A program made the translations under genes and the position numbers. A stretch of DNA of 64,000 bases. It comes from Pelomonas sp. KK5. GTDB taxonomy: Bacteria; Pseudomonadota; Gammaproteobacteria; Burkholderiales; Burkholderiaceae_C. This document shows, piece after piece, positions 8,322-16,732 of the stretch; the stretch's first letter is position 1; each line of letters opens with the position of its first letter. The notes beneath the pieces are model-generated. The model ran no database searches and had not been told where the DNA came from. It saw only the letters and a list, made by a program, of their open reading frames with translations. The stretch spans positions 1-64,000 of the forward strand of contig NZ_LYVQ01000002.1 in assembly GCF_001984095.1 (NCBI RefSeq), given 5' to 3'.

Positions 8322-9536
8322 TCACTTCTTGACCATCGGGCACTTGCTGTCCGCGAGCTTCGTGTAGGCCTCTTCCGCCGGGATGCGCGCCACCACCTTG
8401 TAGTAGTCCCAGGGCTCGGTGGATTCCGCCGTCGTCTTCACCTGCATCAGGAACATGTCGTGCATGCCGCGGCCGTCTTCCTTGCGGATCGTGCCCTTGG
8501 TGTAGAAGTCGTTGATCGGCATCTCCTTCATCTTGGCCATCACCTTGTCGGCGTCGTCGCTCTTGAGCGCCTCGACGGCCTTCAGGTAGTGCATCGTGGC
8601 GGAGTAGTCGGCGGCCTGCAGCGAGGAGGGCATGCGCTTCATCTTCTCGAAGAAGCGGCGGCTCCAGGCGCGGGCCTCGGGGCTCTCGTTCCAGTACCAG
8701 CTGTCGGTCAGGTACATGCCCTGCGTGGCCTTCAGGCCCAGCGAGTGCACGTCGTTGATGAACATCAGCAGGCCGGCCAGCTTCATCGTCTTGGTGATGC
8801 CGAACTCGTTGGCCGCCTTGATCGTGTTGATCGTGTCGCCGCCGGCATTGGCCAGGCCGAGGATCTGCGCCTTGCTGGACTGGGCCTGCAGCAGGAAGGA
8901 GGAGAAGTCGCTGGCGTTCAGCGGATGCTTGACGCTGCCCAGCACCTGGCCGCCGCTCTTGGCGACCACGGCCGTGGTGTCGGCCTGCAGCGAGGCGCCG
9001 AAGGCGTAGTCGGCCGTCAGGAAGTACCAGGTCTTGCCTCCCGCCTTGGTCACCGCCGCGCCGGTGCCGTTGGCCAGGGCCACGGTGTCGTAGGCATAGT
9101 GGATCGTGTAGGGCGTGCAGTCCTCGTTGGTCAGGCGCGAGGAACCGGCGCCGATCGAGATGAAGGGCTTCTTCTTCTCGGCCGCGACCTTGGCCATGGC
9201 CAGGTTGGTGCCGGAGTTGGTGCCGCCGATCAGCATGTCCAGGCCCTGCGTGTCCATCCACTCGCGGGCCTTGGAGGCGGCGACATCGGGCTTGTTCTGG
9301 TGGTCGGCGAAGATCAGCTCGACCTTCTTGCCGGCCGCCATGCCCTTCATGTCGGCGATGGCCATCTTGATCGCCTCGACGCCACCGGCGCCGTCGATGT
9401 CCGCGTAGACGCTGGACATGTCGGTGATGATGCCGATCTTGACCACGTCGCCGGAGATCTGGGCCTGGGCGGCCAGGCCGGTGCAGGCCAGGGCGCCGGC
9501 CAGGGCAACACGCTTGAGCTTGTGGGTCGTCGTCAT
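8322..9536 (-). CDS. ABC transporter periplasmic substrate-binding protein (Leu/Ile/Val family)
   Basis: 404 residues. A clear Sec signal peptide (residues 1-25, Lys-Arg then ALAGALACTGLAAQAQ) precedes a type I periplasmic-binding fold: SGDVVKIGIITDMSSVYADIDGAGGVEAIKMA at the mature start (only its beginning is diagnostic of the family). A longer reading upstream is rejected because AAGGAGA sits 7 nt before the ATG at 9536. It lies between the ATPase and permease genes, so it is the dedicated receptor of this transporter. The ligand cannot be read from sequence; this subgroup is often annotated as branched-chain amino-acid or small aromatic acid binding. Confidence 0.9.
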   Translation of the reverse strand: MTTTHKLKRVALAGALACTGLAAQAQISGDVVKIGIITDMSSVYADIDGAGGVEAIKMAIADMKGMAAGKKVELIFADHQNKPDVAASKAREWMDTQGLDMLIGGTNSGTNLAMAKVAAEKKKPFISIGAGSSRLTNEDCTPYTIHYAYDTVALANGTGAAVTKAGGKTWYFLTADYAFGASLQADTTAVVAKSGGQVLGSVKHPLNASDFSSFLLQAQSSKAQILGLANAGGDTINTIKAANEFGITKTMKLAGLLMFINDVHSLGLKATQGMYLTDSWYWNESPEARAWSRRFFEKMKRMPSSLQAADYSATMHYLKAVEALKSDDADKVMAKMKEMPINDFYTKGTIRKEDGRGMHDMFLMQVKTTAESTEPWDYYKVVARIPAEEAYTKLADSKCPMVKK

Positions 9537-9573
9537 GATGGGTCTCCTTGTTGGTATCGGGAACTTGGTTTGT

Positions 9574-10284
9574 TCAGACGCTGAGCAACTCGTCGAGCAC
9601 GGCCTGCTTGGCGGGCAGCTCGGCAGCGGTGAAGGACTCGACCACCTCGCCATGCTCGATCACGATGAAGTGGTCGGCCAGCGGGGCGGCAAAACGGAAG
9701 TTCTGCTCCACCATCACGATGGTGAAGCCCTGCGATTTCAGCGTGCGGATCATCCGCGCCAGCGCCTGCACGATCACCGGGGCCAGGCCCTCGGAGATCT
9801 CGTCCAGCAGCAGGATGTCGGCCTTGGTGCGCAGGATGCGGGCCACGGCCAGCATCTGCTGCTCGCCGCCGGAGAGCCGCGTGCCGGGGCTGTGGCGGCG
9901 CTCGGCCAGGTTGGGGAACATCGCGTAGATCTCGGCCTCGCTCATCGCCTTCGCGCGGCCCTTGGACAGCGGCGGCGGCAGGCGCAGGTTCTCCTCGGTG
10001 GACAGCGAGGCGAAGATGCCGCGCTCCTCCGGGCAGTAGCCCAGGCCCAGGTGGGCGATGCGGTGCGTGGCCAGGCCGATGGTCTCGGTGCCGTGGACCT
10101 TGATCGAGCCCTTGCGGGCGCCGGTCAGGCCCATGATGGCGCGCAGCGTGGTCGTGCGACCGGCGCCGTTGCGGCCCAGCAGGGTCAAGACCTGGCCCTG
10201 CGGGACGCTGAGGTTGATGCCGTGGAGGATGTGGCTTTCGCCGTACCAGGCGTGGAGATCCTTGATTTCCAGGGCTGCCGTCAT
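9574..10284 (-). CDS. livF: ABC transporter ATP-binding protein LivF, with Arg in the Walker A lysine position
   Basis: 236 residues. ABC signature LSGGEQQMLAVARIL and Walker B ILLLDEISEGLAP are normal. The Walker A reads GRNGAGRTT (38-45), so the invariant Lys that contacts the ATP phosphates is Arg43; the codon on the minus strand is CGC, two changes from AAG. The rest of the P-loop is intact and the reading frame is clean, so this looks like a natural variant, not decay. The partner LivG has the normal Lys. From memory some Burkholderiales LivF proteins share this Arg. The start lies 1 nt after the livG stop. Confidence 0.88.
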   Translation of the reverse strand: MTAALEIKDLHAWYGESHILHGINLSVPQGQVLTLLGRNGAGRTTTLRAIMGLTGARKGSIKVHGTETIGLATHRIAHLGLGYCPEERGIFASLSTEENLRLPPPLSKGRAKAMSEAEIYAMFPNLAERRHSPGTRLSGGEQQMLAVARILRTKADILLLDEISEGLAPVIVQALARMIRTLKSQGFTIVMVEQNFRFAAPLADHFIVIEHGEVVESFTAAELPAKQAVLDELLSV

Positions 10285-10285
10285 C

Positions 10286-11056
10286 TCAATGGGCTCCCTG
10301 CAGGTCGCTGGCTTCGCTGCCCATATAGGCTTCCAGCACCGCCGGGTGCCTCGACACTTCCGCGTAGTCCCCTTCGGCCAGCACCGCGCCGCGCGCCAGC
10401 ACGGTGATGCGGTCGGCGATGCGGGAGACGACCTTCATGTTGTGCTCCACCATCAGCACCGTGCGGCCCTCGGCCACCCGCTTGATCAGCGCGGTGACGC
10501 GGTCCACATCCTCGTGGCCCATGCCCTGGGTGGGTTCGTCCAGCAGCATCAGCTGCGGCTCCATCGCCATCGTGGTGGCGATCTCCAGCGCGCGCTTGCG
10601 GCCGTAGGGCAGCTCGCCGGCCTTCAGCGCGGCCATCTCGCGCAGGTCCACCAGCTCCAGCAGGGCCAGGACTTTCGCATCCAGCTGGCGCAGGCCGGTC
10701 AGGCCCTTCCAGAAGTGGAAGCTGGTGCCGGTGAAGCGCTGCAGGCCGATGCGCACGTTCTCCAGCACGGTCAGGTGCGGAAACACGGCCGAGATCTGGA
10801 AGGAGCGGATCACGCCGCGCCGGGCAATCTGCGCCGGCTTCTCGGCGGTGATGTCGCTGCCGTCGAAGACGATGCTGCCGCGCGTGGGCGTCAGGAACTT
10901 CGTCAGCAGGTTGAAGCAGGTGGTCTTGCCGGCGCCGTTGGGGCCGATCAGGGCGTGGATGTGGCCGCGCTGCACGCGCAGGTCCACGTTGTCCACGGCG
11001 GTGAAGCCCTTGAAGTCCTTGGTCAGTCCGCGCGTCTCGAGGATCAGGTCGCTCAT
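10286..11056 (-). CDS. livG: ABC transporter ATP-binding protein LivG
   Basis: 256 residues. Walker A GPNGAGKTT (39-46, K44), a variant signature LPYGRKRALEIA and Walker B LMLLDEPTQGMG. It supplies the second nucleotide-binding subunit of the Liv transporter. The signature motif (PYGRKR instead of SGGQ) is usual for the LivG branch. First gene of the leftward operon; 88 nt of A+T-richer DNA upstream (11057-11144) probably holds the promoter. Confidence 0.92.
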   Translation of the reverse strand: MSDLILETRGLTKDFKGFTAVDNVDLRVQRGHIHALIGPNGAGKTTCFNLLTKFLTPTRGSIVFDGSDITAEKPAQIARRGVIRSFQISAVFPHLTVLENVRIGLQRFTGTSFHFWKGLTGLRQLDAKVLALLELVDLREMAALKAGELPYGRKRALEIATTMAMEPQLMLLDEPTQGMGHEDVDRVTALIKRVAEGRTVLMVEHNMKVVSRIADRITVLARGAVLAEGDYAEVSRHPAVLEAYMGSEASDLQGAH

Positions 11057-11144
11057 CGCCAGGTTTTCGCTCCGGGAACAGAGTGGCAGGCGCCCAATGT
11101 AGTGGCGAAAACTTACCCGAACCCTTCGGGGCTAACCCTCAGTT

Positions 11145-11336
11145 TCAATGGCCTGACGCGCCCCCCGGCGCCTCGAAGTCCATCAGCACGCTGGCCAGCT
11201 CCAGCGCCCGCCACAGCTGCGGCGGCATTTCCATGATCTTCTCGGGCGTCTTGGCCCGCCGCGCCCAGGCATGGATCTCGGCATGCTGGTCGGGGGTCAA
11301 CAGGTTCAGCGAGAGCATTTCGTCGAGCGTCTGCAT
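11145..11336 (-). CDS. small conserved hypothetical protein
   Basis: 63 residues from the ATG at 11336, which has a very strong GAGGAGGA ribosome site 7 nt upstream; that rules out the longer reading from 11396. The sequence begins MQTLDEMLSLNLLTPDQHAE and continues with WARRAKTPEKIMEMPPQLW; predicted all-alpha, soluble, with mixed charge. I recall similar short proteins in other Burkholderiales but no function. It lies upstream of and in the same direction as livG, 88 nt away, and downstream of the GNAT gene. Confidence 0.75.
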   Translation of the reverse strand: MQTLDEMLSLNLLTPDQHAEIHAWARRAKTPEKIMEMPPQLWRALELASVLMDFEAPGGASGH

Positions 11337-11371
11337 GGCGGAATCCTCCTCTATGAGATCGATACTAAGGC

Positions 11372-11902
11372 TCAAGCAGGCCGCGTGCCAAGCCATTCGG
11401 CGTGGCTCATGCCATACACCGACATCTCCATGTCATACCAGTGACCCGAGCCGCGATAGCTCATGCCCAGCCGCTCCATCACGCGCGAAGACGCGACGTT
11501 CTCGGGCATGCAGACGGCGCACAGTTCCGGTGCCCGCAGATCCTCGAAGGCGAAGCGGGCCATCTCGCGCGCCGCCTCGATCGCATAGCCGCGGCCCCAG
11601 CGGTCGCGGCGCAGGCGCCAGCCGGTCTCGTGCGGGTTGGCCTTGTCGCGGCCGAGATGCTGGACGCAGCCGGCGCCGACCAGTTCGCCCGTCTCGATCT
11701 CGATGAAGGCCCACCAGGAATAGCCCCACTCGGCCCAGCGGGCCTTCGTCCGCTCGATCGCCTCCCAGGTGTCCTCGGGCGTGTCGGGCCTGCCGGTGAC
11801 GTAACGCATCACTTCAGCGTCACTGTTGAGCGCGTGCAGGCCCTCGAAGTGGGCGTCGGTGATCGGTTCCAGGCGCAGGCGGGCGGTGGTGAGGATGGTC
11901 AT
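11372..11902 (-). CDS. GNAT family N-acetyltransferase (RimJ/RimL type)
   Basis: 176 residues. It opens with LTTARLRLEPITDAHFEGL, the RimJ/RimL-like beginning of Acetyltransf_3 proteins, and has the acetyl-CoA-binding region around WGRGYAIEAAREM (about 115-128). A late VASSRVMERLGM block closes the fold. These enzymes acetylate protein N-termini or small amines; substrate unknown. Start 11902 has no Shine-Dalgarno but a TAGACT box (11910-11915, minus strand) ends 7 nt before it. Confidence 0.85.
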   Translation of the reverse strand: MTILTTARLRLEPITDAHFEGLHALNSDAEVMRYVTGRPDTPEDTWEAIERTKARWAEWGYSWWAFIEIETGELVGAGCVQHLGRDKANPHETGWRLRRDRWGRGYAIEAAREMARFAFEDLRAPELCAVCMPENVASSRVMERLGMSYRGSGHWYDMEMSVYGMSHAEWLGTRPA

Positions 11903-11909
11903 GCCATCC

Positions 11910-11915
11910 AGTCTA
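11910..11915 (-). promoter_or_regulatory. -10-like box for GNAT gene, leaderless type
   Basis: TAGACT on the minus strand, 7 nt before the ATG at 11902. It matches the -10 consensus at the important second and last positions. The 28-nt gap to prfC leaves no room for a longer leader without entering prfC. Confidence 0.35.
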
Positions 11916-11930
11916 TGCCCGCGTGCTCGG

Positions 11931-13571
11931 TCAACCGTCCAGCCGCTGCTGGAACACCAGCCCCGCGTGCTCCCGCAGCGCGTGGAAGCGGATCTTCGGC
12001 CAGTTCTCCTGCATCGCGCGCAGCTCGCCGGCGTATTCCAGCAGCACGGTGGGCGCGTTGACCGCGTCCCAGGCGACGCGGTGGGCGTTGTGGTCGATGA
12101 AGCGGCGCAGCTCCTTCTCGCCGCCGTCGGCTTCGTCGCAGGTGACCCAGCGGGCCACGTTGTAGCGGGCCGGCATGACGCGGGCCTTGCAGCCGTACTC
12201 ATGCTCCAGGCGATGCGCCACCACCTCGAACTGCAGCTGGCCCACCGCGCCCAGCAGCAGCACGCTGCCGGCCTCGGGGCGGAAGACCTGGATCGCGCCT
12301 TCCTCGCCGAGCTGGCGCAGGCCCTCGCGCAGCTGCTTGGTCTTCAGCGGGTCGGCCACTTCGACGGAGCGGAACATTTCCGGCGCGAAGAAGGGCAGGC
12401 CGGTGAACTGCAGCGCCTCGCCCTCGGTGATCGTGTCGCCCAGCTGCAGGACGCCGTGGTTCGGAATGCCGATGATGTCGCCGCCGAAGGCCTCGTCCAG
12501 CAGCTCGCGGCGCTGGGACAGGAAGCTCACCACGGTGTTGGGACGTAACTCCTTCCCCGAGCGGACCACCTTCAGCCGCATGCCGCGCTCGAAATGGCCC
12601 GAGGCCACGCGCAGGAAAGCAATGCGGTCGCGGTGCGAGGGGTCCATGTTCGCCTGGATCTTGAAGACCACGCCGCTGAACTTGGGCTCCTCGGGCTTGA
12701 CGACGCGCTGCATCGCGGCGCGCTCGCTCGGCGCCGGGGCCAGTTCGACCAGCGCGTCCAGGATCTCCTGGACGCCGAAGTTGTTGACCGCCGAGCCGAA
12801 GAACATCGGCGTCTGGCGACCGGCCAGGAACTCTTCCAGGTCGAAGGCGGGCGCGGCCTCGCGCACCAGCTCGATCTCGCCCTGCGCCTGCTCGTACTGC
12901 ATGCCGAAGCGCTCGGCATAGGCGGGGTTGTCCAGGCCCTGCAGCACTTCCTCTTCACCGGCCGCGCGGTCCTCGCCCGGGGCGAACACGCGCATGCGCT
13001 CCTGGCGCAGGTCCATCACGCCGCGGAAGGCCTTGCCCATGCCGACCGGCCAGGTGAAGGGCACGACCGTCATGCCCAGCTCGCGCTCGATCTCGTCCAT
13101 CAGCGCCAGCGGGTCCTGCACCTCGCGGTCCATCTTGTTGACGAAGGTGACGATGGGCGTGTTTCGCGCCCGGCAGACCTGCAGCAGGCGGCGGGTCTGC
13201 GGCTCCACGCCGTTGGCCGCGTCGATCACCATCAGCGCGGCGTCCACCGCCGTCAGCACGCGGTAGGTGTCCTCGGAGAAGTCCTGGTGGCCCGGCGTGT
13301 CCAGCAGGTTGATCACGCACTCGCGGTATTCCATCTGCATGACGGACGACGCCACCGAGATGCCGCGCTGCTTCTCGATCTCCATCCAGTCGGAGGTGGC
13401 ATGGCGCGTGGCCTTGCGCGCCTTCACCGAGCCGGCGATCTGGATCGCGCCCGAGAACAGCAGCAGCTTCTCGGTCAGCGTGGTCTTGCCCGCGTCGGGG
13501 TGGGAAATGATCGCGAAGGTGCGGCGGCGGCGCACTTCCGTCTGGATGCGGGTCGGGAGGTCGGTGGACAT
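11931..13571 (-). CDS. prfC: peptide chain release factor 3
   Basis: 546 residues, the full family length. Translational GTPase motifs: G1 SHPDAGKTTLTE (about 23-34), the switch region RGISVASSVMQ, G3 DTPGHQDFSEDTY and G4 NKMDR. RF3 removes RF1/RF2 from the ribosome after peptide release. The gene stands alone. The start at 13571 follows a GATAAT box by 8 nt; the box lies in the middle of a perfect palindrome. Confidence 0.96.
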   Translation of the reverse strand: MSTDLPTRIQTEVRRRRTFAIISHPDAGKTTLTEKLLLFSGAIQIAGSVKARKATRHATSDWMEIEKQRGISVASSVMQMEYRECVINLLDTPGHQDFSEDTYRVLTAVDAALMVIDAANGVEPQTRRLLQVCRARNTPIVTFVNKMDREVQDPLALMDEIERELGMTVVPFTWPVGMGKAFRGVMDLRQERMRVFAPGEDRAAGEEEVLQGLDNPAYAERFGMQYEQAQGEIELVREAAPAFDLEEFLAGRQTPMFFGSAVNNFGVQEILDALVELAPAPSERAAMQRVVKPEEPKFSGVVFKIQANMDPSHRDRIAFLRVASGHFERGMRLKVVRSGKELRPNTVVSFLSQRRELLDEAFGGDIIGIPNHGVLQLGDTITEGEALQFTGLPFFAPEMFRSVEVADPLKTKQLREGLRQLGEEGAIQVFRPEAGSVLLLGAVGQLQFEVVAHRLEHEYGCKARVMPARYNVARWVTCDEADGGEKELRRFIDHNAHRVAWDAVNAPTVLLEYAGELRAMQENWPKIRFHALREHAGLVFQQRLDG

Positions 13572-13573
13572 AG

Positions 13574-13590
13574 CCCGCGATTATCGCGGG
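13574..13590 (-). promoter_or_regulatory. palindromic promoter of prfC
   Basis: CCCGCGAT-T-ATCGCGGG, perfect 8-bp arms with a single central base. The minus-strand -10-like GATAAT (13580-13585) is inside it, ending 8 nt before the prfC ATG at 13571. A repressor bound to the palindrome would cover the start of transcription. The same half-sites occur in the opposite order at 24329-24344. Confidence 0.4.
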
Positions 13591-13848
13591 TCAGCCCGAA
13601 CGGCGCCTCAGCGCGAGCAGGGCCGCGTCGCCGCCATCGGCGCTGACGTGCAGGCGCGCCGGGCCGGCGACGGTCCAGCGCTCGCCGGCGGCGAGGAAGT
13701 GGTCGTCCAGCCAGCCCTCGCGGGTCAGCCAGACGCGGCCTTCGAGGACCAGCAGCTCGGCCGCGGCGCCGGCCTCGCAGTCCAGGTGCTGCACGGGGCC
13801 CCGGCGCGGCAGGGCCAGCTCTTGTGCGTCGATGCTTGCGGTGTTCAT
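13591..13848 (-). CDS. DUF2917 domain-containing protein
   Basis: 85 residues from the ATG at 13848. It shows the DUF2917 pattern: a small cupin-like sheet with EGRVWLTREGWLDDHFLAAGERW in the centre (only a part is diagnostic). Proteins of this family are short, cytosolic and of unknown function. It is divergent from the MocR regulator gene, and three MocR-type half-sites lie between them, so it is a likely target of that regulator. An upstream extension to 14007 is rejected because it would run through the operator region. Confidence 0.75.
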   Translation of the reverse strand: MNTASIDAQELALPRRGPVQHLDCEAGAAAELLVLEGRVWLTREGWLDDHFLAAGERWTVAGPARLHVSADGGDAALLALRRRSG

Positions 13849-13933
13849 GGCGATGACTATCCGGCGCCCTACCGCGCGGCAACAGGCACAAGGGACAGCG
13901 AACGCGGACCGCACAGACGCCGTCGCGCCGCGG

Positions 13934-13991
13934 CTGTACCGGCCGTGCTTGCCTGCATCTGTACTGGTTTGCCTATGCACAGCCAATACAG
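13934..13991. promoter_or_regulatory. candidate MocR/GntR operator with three half-sites
   Basis: CTGTACCGG at 13934-13942 and CTGTACTGG at 13959-13967 form a direct repeat spaced 25 bp start to start. CCAATACAG at 13983-13991 is the inverted form (CTGTATTGG) and lies only 8 bp before the MocR start codon, overlapping the likely -10 region (ATACAGAAT). Direct plus inverted half-sites are the binding pattern described for MocR-type regulators such as GabR and PdxR. Binding is inferred. Confidence 0.55.
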
Positions 13992-13999
13992 AATGGGCC

Positions 14000-15463
14000 A
14001 TGGACATGCAGTACAGCCCGGTCGCGGCGGACAGCGACGGCGCCCTCTACCTGCGCATCGCCCACGGCCTGGCCGAGGCGATCCGCCACGGCAGCCTCGC
14101 GCGCGGCCAGCGCCTGCCCTCGGTGCGCGAGACGGCGCGCCAGCACGGCGTGGCGATCAGCACCGCGGTGCAGGCCTACCACTGGCTGGAGGATGCGCGG
14201 CTGATCGAGGCGCGGCCCCGCTCGGGCTTCTTCGTCGCCGCGCGCCCGGCCGCGGCCCGCACGCTGCCCGAGCCGACGATCGCCCGCGCCATCCGCCGCG
14301 CCAACCGGGTCACGGTCGACGTGCTGGGGCGCCGCCTGCTGGCCCAGCCGCCCGAGAGCGACGCTGCGGTGATCAGCTTCAGCAGCGGCACGCCCGGCGC
14401 CTCGATGCTGGACACCGACCGCGTGCGCCGCACGCTGGTGCGCACCGTGCAGCGCCACCGCGAGCTGCTGTGCCACTACCCCGAGCCCGACGGCCACCCC
14501 GAGGCGCGCCGGGCGCTGGCCCGCCACGCGCTGCACCGCGGCTGCAGCCTCGACCCCGAGCGGATCACGCTGACCGCCGGCTGCATGGAGGCGATCAGCC
14601 TGTGCCTGCGCGCCGCCACGCAGCCGGGCGACATCGTCGCCATCGAGTCGCCGACCCACTACTCCTTCCTCGAGCTGCTGCAGAGCCTGCACCTGCGCGC
14701 GCTGGAGATCCCCACCCATCCGCGCCACGGCCTCTCGCTCGACGCGCTGCAGCTCGCGCTGGACACGCAGCCGGTGAAGGCCGTGCTGGTGGTGCCCACG
14801 CTGTCCAACCCGCTGGGCTCCTGCATGCCGATCGCCGAGCGCCGGCGCCTGGCCCAGATGGCCACGCGGCACGACATCGCGGTGATCGAGGACGCGGTCT
14901 ACAGCGACCTGGTCTTCCACGAGGAGTTCCGCCGCGCGGTGAAGAGCTTCGATACCAGCGGCCATGTGATGCTGTGCGACTCCTTCACCAAGTCGGTGGC
15001 GCCGGGCCTGCGCCTGGGCTGGGTGGAGGCGGGCCGCTGGACCGAGGCGCTGCGCCGGCTCAAGAGCGTGCAGGGCGCGCAGACGGCGGTGGTGGAGCTG
15101 GCACTGGCGGACCTGCTATCCCAGGCCGGCCACACGGCGGCGATGCGCCAGCTGCGCAATGTGGCGGCGGCGCGGCTGGAGCTGGCGCGCGGCCTGATCG
15201 CCGAGCACTTCCCGGCCGGCACGCGCGTCAGCGATCCGCCGGGCGGGCTGCTGCTGTGGGTGGAACTGCCGCGCGGCGCGGACGCGCAAGTGCTGCAGCA
15301 GGCGGCGCAGGCCGAGGGCATCCTGGTGGCGCCGGGCAGCCTGTTCAGCGCCCACGCCCGCTACAAGGGCTGCCTGCGCATCGGCATCGGCGCGGACTGG
15401 GGCGAAGGGCACCCGGCAGCGCTGAAGCGCGTCGGCGAACTGGCCTGCGCGCTGCTGAAGTAA
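14000..15463 (+). CDS. MocR-type regulator (GntR HTH fused to class I aminotransferase domain)
   Basis: 487 residues. Residues about 12-80 form a GntR winged helix-turn-helix (LPSVRETARQHGVAISTAVQAY). The rest is an aminotransferase fold with the PLP-binding Lys331 in SFTKSVAPGLRLGW and the substrate-side NPLG and Asp/Tyr (DAVYSD) motifs. Members sense PLP, amino acids or related compounds and often control a neighbouring gene. Start at the ATG at 14000. The divergent DUF2917 gene and the half-sites between them suggest autoregulation plus control of that gene. Effector unknown. Confidence 0.9.
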   Translation: MDMQYSPVAADSDGALYLRIAHGLAEAIRHGSLARGQRLPSVRETARQHGVAISTAVQAYHWLEDARLIEARPRSGFFVAARPAAARTLPEPTIARAIRRANRVTVDVLGRRLLAQPPESDAAVISFSSGTPGASMLDTDRVRRTLVRTVQRHRELLCHYPEPDGHPEARRALARHALHRGCSLDPERITLTAGCMEAISLCLRAATQPGDIVAIESPTHYSFLELLQSLHLRALEIPTHPRHGLSLDALQLALDTQPVKAVLVVPTLSNPLGSCMPIAERRRLAQMATRHDIAVIEDAVYSDLVFHEEFRRAVKSFDTSGHVMLCDSFTKSVAPGLRLGWVEAGRWTEALRRLKSVQGAQTAVVELALADLLSQAGHTAAMRQLRNVAAARLELARGLIAEHFPAGTRVSDPPGGLLLWVELPRGADAQVLQQAAQAEGILVAPGSLFSAHARYKGCLRIGIGADWGEGHPAALKRVGELACALLK

Positions 15464-15467
15464 GGCG

Positions 15468-16088
15468 TTACGTCGACGCGGCGCCCGGCACGAAGGGGCG
15501 CACGCGTGCCAGCAGGCGCTCCACGTACTCCGCCTTCTCGCCCACCGGTGCTGCATAGCTCAGCGCCTCGCGGGCGGCCTCCTCGCCGGCCTTCAGCACC
15601 ATCACCCAGGTGGCCAGGTACTGGGAGGCCAGGCAGCCGCCGGCCGTGGCCACCGGGCCGCGCGCATGGAAGGGCTCGTGGTCCAGCACCACGGTGCCGG
15701 TCTCGACCAGCCAGGGCTTGGTCGTCGTGTCGGTGCAGGCGGGCATGTCGCCCAGCAGGCCCAGCCGCGCCATCAGCAGCGCGCCGGAACACTGCGAGCC
15801 GATCAGCTGGCGCAGCGGGTCCAGCTGCAGCCGGTCCAGCAGGGCCGAGTTCTGCGCGATGGCGCGGGTGTAGATGCCCGAGCCGAACAGCACCACATCG
15901 GCCTCGTTGGCCCATTCCAGCGGCCGCTGCAGCTGCACCGTCACCCCGTTCATCGAGGTGACGTGGCTGCCCGGGCCGGCCAGCTCGGCATTGAAGCCGC
16001 GCGGGCGCAGCCGGTTCAGCAGGCCCAGCGCGATGAAGCTGTCCAGCTCGTTGAAGCCGTCGAAGCTGAGGATGGCGATCGAGGTCAT
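15468..16088 (-). CDS. DJ-1/PfpI family protein
   Basis: 206 residues of the class I glutamine-amidotransferase-like fold. The nucleophile elbow reads GSQCSGALLMA with Cys near residue 99; the partner His is probably in the VATAGGCLASQYLATW region. It resembles the isonitrile hydratase/transcription-factor-like subgroup of PfpI proteins rather than DJ-1 itself. It ends 5 nt after the MocR stop (convergent) and its start is only 4 nt from the stop of the upstream nitrobindin-like gene, so they form an operon. Confidence 0.83.
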   Translation of the reverse strand: MTSIAILSFDGFNELDSFIALGLLNRLRPRGFNAELAGPGSHVTSMNGVTVQLQRPLEWANEADVVLFGSGIYTRAIAQNSALLDRLQLDPLRQLIGSQCSGALLMARLGLLGDMPACTDTTTKPWLVETGTVVLDHEPFHARGPVATAGGCLASQYLATWVMVLKAGEEAAREALSYAAPVGEKAEYVERLLARVRPFVPGAAST

Positions 16089-16092
16089 GGCC

Positions 16093-16728
16093 TTAGCGTG
16101 GCAAGCCGCGCGCCAGCGGGTTCGGCGTGGGCTCCGCCAGCTTGACGTTCAGCAGGTTGCGGTCCGTATGGTGAAACGGCTCCTCCTGCCCGAGGATCTG
16201 CAGCACGGTGTCTTCCTCATAACTCCATGTCCCATCGGCATTGATGGCGACCTTGATGATGAAGTCCGTGGTGCGGAAGGCCTCCTGCAGGAAGGGCGCG
16301 GAGCAGATGCCCCAGGTCTCCAGGCCTTGCGTGGCCTTCAGCGTGAACTCGGTGGCGTCGGGCGAGGCGCTGCCGGCGGCCATCGCCACCTGGCCGCGCG
16401 GGATCGTCAGCGTGTGCATCACCGTGCCGGTCGCCGGCTCCCACAGCCAGTAGCCGACCTGCTCGTGATAGGTCTTCACGTTGTCGGGCTTGGTGATGTG
16501 GGTGTAGTAGCGCAGGCCGTAGAGCAGCTGCGGGCCGTTGGTGACCGGGTCGATCGGCTGCAGCTCGATACGCTCGACATAGGCCTGCTTCTTCGGCCCC
16601 TCGGCCTTGGGCTTCACGTCCAGGCCGCGCGAGCCCTGCCAGACGCCGGCCAGCGGCCGCAGCGGGCCGAGGTTGGCCAGCGTGTCGACGTCGACCGGCG
16701 AGGGCTCGGTGTAGATGTCGCGGGTCAT
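16093..16728 (-). CDS. heme-binding beta-barrel (nitrobindin/FABP-like) domain protein
   Basis: 211 residues. It begins LGPLRPLAGVWQGSRGLD, the lipocalin-like entry strand of the nitrobindin/THAP4 heme-binding family (DUF1794), and continues with alternating beta strands (LLYGLRYYTHI, GYWLWEPATGTVMHTL). Family members bind heme b in a beta barrel and react with NO or peroxynitrite. Start at the ATG at 16728; the dps stop is at 16733-16735, 4 nt upstream. Position after dps and oxyR fits an oxidative or nitrosative stress role, which is inference. The length is somewhat above the 160-residue minimum of the family. Confidence 0.75.
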   Translation of the reverse strand: MTRDIYTEPSPVDVDTLANLGPLRPLAGVWQGSRGLDVKPKAEGPKKQAYVERIELQPIDPVTNGPQLLYGLRYYTHITKPDNVKTYHEQVGYWLWEPATGTVMHTLTIPRGQVAMAAGSASPDATEFTLKATQGLETWGICSAPFLQEAFRTTDFIIKVAINADGTWSYEEDTVLQILGQEEPFHHTDRNLLNVKLAEPTPNPLARGLPR

Positions 16729-16732
16729 CGCT

